From: Planctomycetota bacterium
GTDB lineage: Bacteria; Planctomycetota; GCA-002687715; DRQF01
NCBI GenBank assembly: GCA_015485455.1
Contig: WFTN01000064.1
Span: forward strand, 1 to 9,487
Direction of reading: 5' to 3'
Length of the DNA stretch: 9,487 bases
Made by a program: the position numbers and the translations under genes. How positions within the stretch are numbered: the stretch's first letter is position 1; the number at the start of each line of letters is the position of its first letter. Shown piece by piece: positions 6,118 through 9,487 of this stretch. The notes below the pieces were generated by a model. The model was not told where the DNA came from. It worked only from the letters and a program-made list of their open reading frames with translations, and made no database searches.

Positions 6118-8748
6118 CTACTCGTCGAAATCTTCAACAGCCTTTTTCACAGAATCTGGGTCGATGGTGACCGAGAATGTCTGAATGGCATCTTGATCAA
6201 GTACTTGAATTTTCCGTGCTTTGATTCTCAGCCCGGAATATCGAGCACTGCCGTTTTTTTCTGTGCGCCCAAGCATCGCTGTGACGATGTAAGTGCCGGG
6301 ATTGCTCACTAAGATCAGGTCATCTACACGTTGTTGTCGTTGGCTGAATGCCCCATGGTGGATGGCTCCGTTCTTCAATCGGATTAGATCGATTGCCAAG
6401 TCAAGGTGCTTGGGCAGGATGTCTGTGTTGGTGACTTTGATCTTGACGGGGATGCCCTTTTTCATGCGGATGTCAACTTGGCCTCCGACTACGTCCTCGA
6501 TCAGAAGATCGCGGTAACCGCCACAAGACACGTAGAGGTCACAAGGAACCTCCGGCAAGAATGTCGTTTTCTTTGCATCTCTCCACATGCTTATGCGGGC
6601 GATGAGTTCTTCTGTTCCCGGACGACGGACGGCAACCTCAACACGAGGGACCTCTCCCAACAGCCCCCGGCGCGACATGCCTCTCAGCTTTGGTTCTAAT
6701 AGGTTGAGGGTGACGGTGTTCCCTTTTGTCTTGAGGATGACCTCGCCTAGGTCCACCGTGCCAGCGGAAATGATTTCGATTGACTTCTTTGAGTAGAGTA
6801 GGCCCTGGGGAGAATTCTTGAGCGAGATCTTGAGGTCGTAGGCCCCCGGCTCCAAGCGTTCAGCCCTGAGTGCACCGTCTTTTTCGAGGTTGAAGCGTCT
6901 TCTGTTTTCGTCATCCCCTTTCAATTCGATTTGCAGGTCGGCCTCCGTCAACGAACCCGGAAGAATGACATGGGCTTTGAGAGTGCCGCCTTTTCTGAGG
7001 AGAACGCGAATGCCCTCTTGTCCTTGGTGCGCTCTGACTGTTTCCCTGAGAAATTTGGGGGCGCCATCTACTTGCAGGATAAATTCGCCGTCAGTGCAGG
7101 TTCCATAGACGGCGAATTCTCCTTTGCGATTCGACTTGACGTAACCTGCGATTTCGCTCGACCATCCTTGAAAACCTCCAGGCCGATTTGGCATGGGCTG
7201 AATGCCGAAGTGAGCGCCAGCGATCAAATTGCCATCGGCATCCTCGACCGTGCCAGACACGAGCAGGGGCACTTCTTTCAAAGTGATATTACCAAGGTCG
7301 GTGCTCGGCAAGAGGCCTTGGCTCGTCCCTAAAGTTCTCTTGGCAGATGCAGCTCGGGTCGATCTTGTGGCCTCCAACTTTAGGGTGATGAATCTCTCAT
7401 CTGCGACTGACTTATATTTCGTCTTGAGAGGGATTTTGAAGAAGCCTTTGGCGTCTGTTCTTGCGCGTCCGGAATCGCTTCCTCTCGAGCCTCTTGAACT
7501 GCTCACGATCTTAGTGCGCACCGTTTTGTTGGCTATAGGTTTTCCAGCCGAGTCGATGAGCCGACCTGAAAGCATGGGGAGGGTGTCGGCGAACTGAAGT
7601 GTGACTTCTAAAGTCTCTCCAGGAGCTGTGGGACCAATGATATTCTTGGTGAACGGTTTGAGGGTGGAGTTCCCGATAGACTCCACCTGAAAATCAAGGT
7701 TGAGGTTGCACTGAACCAAGGGGATTGCGACTTCCCCACGAGTCGTGGTCTGCCAATATACGGGGGGGCTCATCCCTGGCATGGACTTATTCTCCAACGG
7801 GTCTGGGATGGAGACGGATAAACCGCATGGGGTGTTCATGGGATTGCCATCGGGACCTGTGATGTGCACCAAGATGGAGGCGACCTCACCGACTTCAATG
7901 TCGATTATGCCTTTGGGTAGGGTGTTTAGGTCGAAGGCCGCCATGGGTTTTTCTTTGAAAACACCCTCGACACCCACATAGATTTTCGATGGTTTCCTCA
8001 CTTCCCCCAAAATAGCCTTCATGACATTGAGGGTTGCGATGCCATCATCATTGGTTGTGGCTTTGAAGATAGGACGATTTCGCGGTGGCCCCCCACGGCG
8101 TCCCGGGCTTTGTCTGCCCAATTCCACGGCGATGCCAGGGATCTCTCGCGCCTCCGGATTTTTGATACGTGCTTGCAGTCGAAGAATAGGCTGCATCACG
8201 ATCTTGATGGGGCCGAAGTCATCCTTGCTCCCCTGGACATAGGCGAAGTTTGTGTCTGTATAGGCGGCGATCATCGCTCTTGACTCGAGGGTCGGGATGC
8301 GCAAAGTGCCACTGGGAGGTACTCGATATTTCTTGCCATACTTGGAAAGAAAAGCGATGAGGTCGCTGCGGATGTCTTCTCGAGCTCCTGCCTGGTTCTC
8401 GATTGCTTCGAAGGACACCACCGTGACCATGCCCCCTTCGATGGGGGCTTCAGAGTTCTCCACCGTCACCTCAACCAAAACACTATTTTCTTTGGTCAGG
8501 TTCTCAGTCGATTCGAATTGAACTTCGGAGACTTGGGCTTCCTTGGGTTCACCTTGGGTGACCTGCTCGCGGGGCCGTGCCTCAGGAATCTTGCTGCTAC
8601 GCTCGGCGTTGACTCGTGGAGTATCCTCCATGTTGTCCACAGTGATGTTGTCCAACTCAGTGGATTCGCTGGCGTTGGACCAAAACCAGCCAACGATGGC
8701 GACTGCCAACAGAATTGCCAAGCCAGCGATCAGGTTCTTAGGTGTCAT
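6118..8748 (-). CDS. Membrane-anchored protein with repeated carboxypeptidase-regulatory-like beta-sandwich modules
   Basis: Protein of 876 residues with one N-terminal hydrophobic helix (about 6-23), then a polar, acidic, linker-like stretch to about residue 85. No lipobox Cys is seen, so it is probably an inner-membrane-anchored periplasmic protein, or secreted if the helix is cleaved. The rest reads as about eight beta-rich modules of 85-105 residues starting near 90, 187, 289, 389, 493, 586, 673 and 767. The clearest are LSGRLIDSAGKPIANKTV (393-410) and VSGTVEDADGNLIAGAHF (497-514), each followed by a T/N-x-KG-F/E turn, as in carboxypeptidase regulatory-like (CarboxypepD_reg) domains. Modules at 187 and 389 have Arg/Gly/Ser-rich insertions. 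No catalytic motif is visible; such modules usually serve in structure or binding. The upstream ribosome binding site is weak (AGAAAG about 13 nt before the ATG). Function unknown. It is divergent from the FHA-kinase gene. Confidence 0.82.
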   Translation of the reverse strand: MTPKNLIAGLAILLAVAIVGWFWSNASESTELDNITVDNMEDTPRVNAERSSKIPEARPREQVTQGEPKEAQVSEVQFESTENLTKENSVLVEVTVENSEAPIEGGMVTVVSFEAIENQAGAREDIRSDLIAFLSKYGKKYRVPPSGTLRIPTLESRAMIAAYTDTNFAYVQGSKDDFGPIKIVMQPILRLQARIKNPEAREIPGIAVELGRQSPGRRGGPPRNRPIFKATTNDDGIATLNVMKAILGEVRKPSKIYVGVEGVFKEKPMAAFDLNTLPKGIIDIEVGEVASILVHITGPDGNPMNTPCGLSVSIPDPLENKSMPGMSPPVYWQTTTRGEVAIPLVQCNLNLDFQVESIGNSTLKPFTKNIIGPTAPGETLEVTLQFADTLPMLSGRLIDSAGKPIANKTVRTKIVSSSRGSRGSDSGRARTDAKGFFKIPLKTKYKSVADERFITLKLEATRSTRAASAKRTLGTSQGLLPSTDLGNITLKEVPLLVSGTVEDADGNLIAGAHFGIQPMPNRPGGFQGWSSEIAGYVKSNRKGEFAVYGTCTDGEFILQVDGAPKFLRETVRAHQGQEGIRVLLRKGGTLKAHVILPGSLTEADLQIELKGDDENRRRFNLEKDGALRAERLEPGAYDLKISLKNSPQGLLYSKKSIEIISAGTVDLGEVILKTKGNTVTLNLLEPKLRGMSRRGLLGEVPRVEVAVRRPGTEELIARISMWRDAKKTTFLPEVPCDLYVSCGGYRDLLIEDVVGGQVDIRMKKGIPVKIKVTNTDILPKHLDLAIDLIRLKNGAIHHGAFSQRQQRVDDLILVSNPGTYIVTAMLGRTEKNGSARYSGLRIKARKIQVLDQDAIQTFSVTIDPDSVKKAVEDFDE

Positions 8749-8848
8749 TGGTCTTGCACTTTCTGGTGAATGAAAGGAGGAAGATGTGGATTGGCCTGCT
8801 CATTGTGGGATTCTCATTGTCTGTCGAAGGTCGCCTCTTTGAGCCCCT

Positions 8849-8877
8849 ATTCTGCATATTGGCTCAATATTTGTCCA
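8849..8877 (-). promoter_or_regulatory. Possible promoter of the 876-residue gene with palindrome in the spacer
   Basis: Read on the minus strand, TGGACA (plus 8872-8877) matches the -35 consensus at 5 of 6 bases. It is followed after exactly 17 bases by CAGAAT (plus 8849-8854), a 4 of 6 match to the -10 box. The initiation point would lie about 95 nt upstream of the ATG at 8748. The palindrome ATATTG-GCT-CAATAT at 8856-8870 occupies almost the whole spacer and is centred on it. Consensus matches of this quality also arise by chance, and the organism's sigma factor preferences are unknown. Confidence 0.35.
8856..8870. repeat. 15-bp inverted repeat, candidate operator
   Basis: ATATTG (8856-8861) and CAATAT (8865-8870) are perfect inverted copies around a 3-base centre. 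It is AT-rich in a GC-richer context and lies between divergent genes, which fits a binding site for a dimeric regulator. No regulator gene is visible in the window. Confidence 0.4.
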
Positions 8878-8924
8878 GGGGCCATTTCCTTCAGTCTCGA
8901 TCCTTGGAGAAATCCAGGGGGGAT

Positions 8925-8953
8925 TTGACCTGGAGGCCATAAATCGGAATGAT
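8925..8953 (+). promoter_or_regulatory. Possible promoter of the FHA-kinase gene
   Basis: TTGACC (8925-8930) matches the -35 consensus at 5 of 6 bases. It is followed after 17 bases by AATGAT (8948-8953), a 4 of 6 match to the -10 box. The start of transcription would be about 35 nt before the ATG at 8996. A 6-bp inverted repeat, AAATCC-AGGGG-GGATTT at 8910-8926, overlaps the first two bases of the -35 box and could be an operator. It is only a plausible match by eye. Confidence 0.35.
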
Positions 8954-8995
8954 CTTGCCTGAGGACGAACCTCTGGAGCGCTATCAGGGGCAGAA

Positions 8996-9487
8996 ATGAT
9001 TCGATTGAACGTAATCTTGGATGGTAGGCGAAAGGCGAGAGTCTTTCCTGGGGAGAGCATTGTCATTGGACGCTCCCGTAGTTGTGATCTTACTTTCCGC
9101 ACCGCTAATTTCCTGTCCCGGCAGCATTGCTGTCTGCGGATACAGGATGGCCTGCTCAAATTGGAAGACTTGAAGAGTCGCAATGGGATGCGGGTCAACG
9201 GCAAACCATTTCTCGGTGGCGAGATTGAGGTGGGAGATGAAATCGAGCTCGACGACATCGTCATTGAGTTGGTGAGTTTTGGGCCCGACGACAGCCAGCC
9301 TGCGGAGATCAAGCCCTGTCGGCACTGTGGTGAGTTGATCCCTTTTGATGCGAAAGATTGCCCCCGTTGTGAAGGGGTCGTTTCCCCTCGCAAAAAACAA
9401 ACTCTCGATCCGCGACAACTTCCGGGCTATTTCCTGACTCGCCGTTTGGGTGCTGGGGGCATGGGTGTGGTTTTCGAAGCGGAACGG
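8996..9487 (+). CDS. FHA domain, zinc ribbon and Ser/Thr protein kinase (N-terminal part; runs off the window)
   Basis: The frame is open from the ATG at 8996 to the last base, giving 164 residues of a longer protein. The start is supported by AGGGG at 8986-8990, 5 nt upstream, and by an in-frame TGA at 8960-8962 with no other start between. Residues 1-95 form an FHA domain with its phosphothreonine-binding signature: GRS at 25-27, SRQH at 41-44, and SRNG with VNG at 61-69. Residues 108-125 hold a C-x2-C-x10-C-x2-C zinc ribbon. From about 145, GYFLTRRLGAGGMGVVFEAER is the start of a Hanks-type kinase: the Gly-rich loop is at 152-157 and Val159 is the usual ATP-contacting residue. The catalytic Lys, HRD and DFG motifs lie outside the window, so activity cannot be judged. 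FHA plus kinase in one chain suggests binding of phosphorylated partners or of itself after autophosphorylation. It may share control with the divergent 876-residue gene. Confidence 0.88.
   Translation, partial: MIRLNVILDGRRKARVFPGESIVIGRSRSCDLTFRTANFLSRQHCCLRIQDGLLKLEDLKSRNGMRVNGKPFLGGEIEVGDEIELDDIVIELVSFGPDDSQPAEIKPCRHCGELIPFDAKDCPRCEGVVSPRKKQTLDPRQLPGYFLTRRLGAGGMGVVFEAER

Noticed and set aside
5931..6137. 68-codon minus-strand frame in the convergent intergenic region
   Set aside because: It starts inside the C-terminal coding part of the 876-residue gene, lacks a ribosome binding site, covers the candidate hairpin and has no recognisable features.
8800..9418. Two minus-strand frames of 197 and 144 codons near the window end
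   Set aside because: Both are antisense to the FHA-zinc ribbon-kinase frame, which has unmistakable motifs, and their products are low in recognisable structure.
1..9487. CRISPR arrays, tRNA or rRNA genes, insertion sequences, attachment sites
   Set aside because: No regularly spaced repeats, cloverleaf-like sequences, rRNA motifs, transposase motifs or flanking terminal repeats were seen on either strand.

Overview
The window looks like a chromosomal segment from a Gram-negative bacterium of fairly balanced base composition. It carries an energy-transducing operon for TonB-dependent outer-membrane transport, and next to it a large membrane-anchored beta-sandwich protein and an FHA/zinc-ribbon/Ser-Thr kinase. 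The operon type is best known from gammaproteobacterial TonB2 loci. The repeated carboxypeptidase-regulatory-like modules and the FHA-kinase fusion are more typical of Planctomycetota, Verrucomicrobiota, Lentisphaerota or similar lineages. I therefore lean toward a PVC-type or comparable bacterium, but the sequence alone does not settle it.

Layout. Bases 2-67 hold the last residues of an upstream gene, ending in an outer-membrane-barrel-like C-terminal Phe; a TonB-dependent receptor is a reasonable guess from context. From 172 to 5803 a tightly packed plus-strand operon runs DUF3450-type periplasmic coiled-coil protein, TtpC-like ExbB with a long periplasmic N-terminal extension, short ExbB, ExbD, TonB and exported TPR protein. 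Junctions range from overlaps of 1 and 4 nt to short gaps with visible ribosome binding sites. Bases 5804-6117 separate this operon from a convergent gene and contain only weak terminator-like hairpins. On the minus strand, 6118-8748 encodes an 876-residue protein with one N-terminal membrane anchor and about eight beta-sandwich modules. A 247-bp divergent region follows, with a possible promoter on each strand; a 15-bp palindrome sits exactly in the spacer of the minus-strand one. From 8996 to the window end runs the N-terminus of an FHA-zinc ribbon-kinase protein, cut off by the window at the start of the kinase domain.

How the genes work together. The two ExbB-family proteins and ExbD should form one or two proton-driven stator complexes in the inner membrane that energise TonB. 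TonB would then open an outer-membrane receptor. The DUF3450 protein, the periplasmic extension of the TtpC-like protein and the exported TPR protein are all periplasmic, and are the likely adaptors between stator, TonB and receptor or cell wall. The minus-strand protein and the kinase share a divergent control region and may form a separate signalling or surface pair, but this is inferred from position only. The operon is a recognisable type rather than a new system. The least explained parts are the role of its periplasmic accessory proteins and the modular 876-residue protein.
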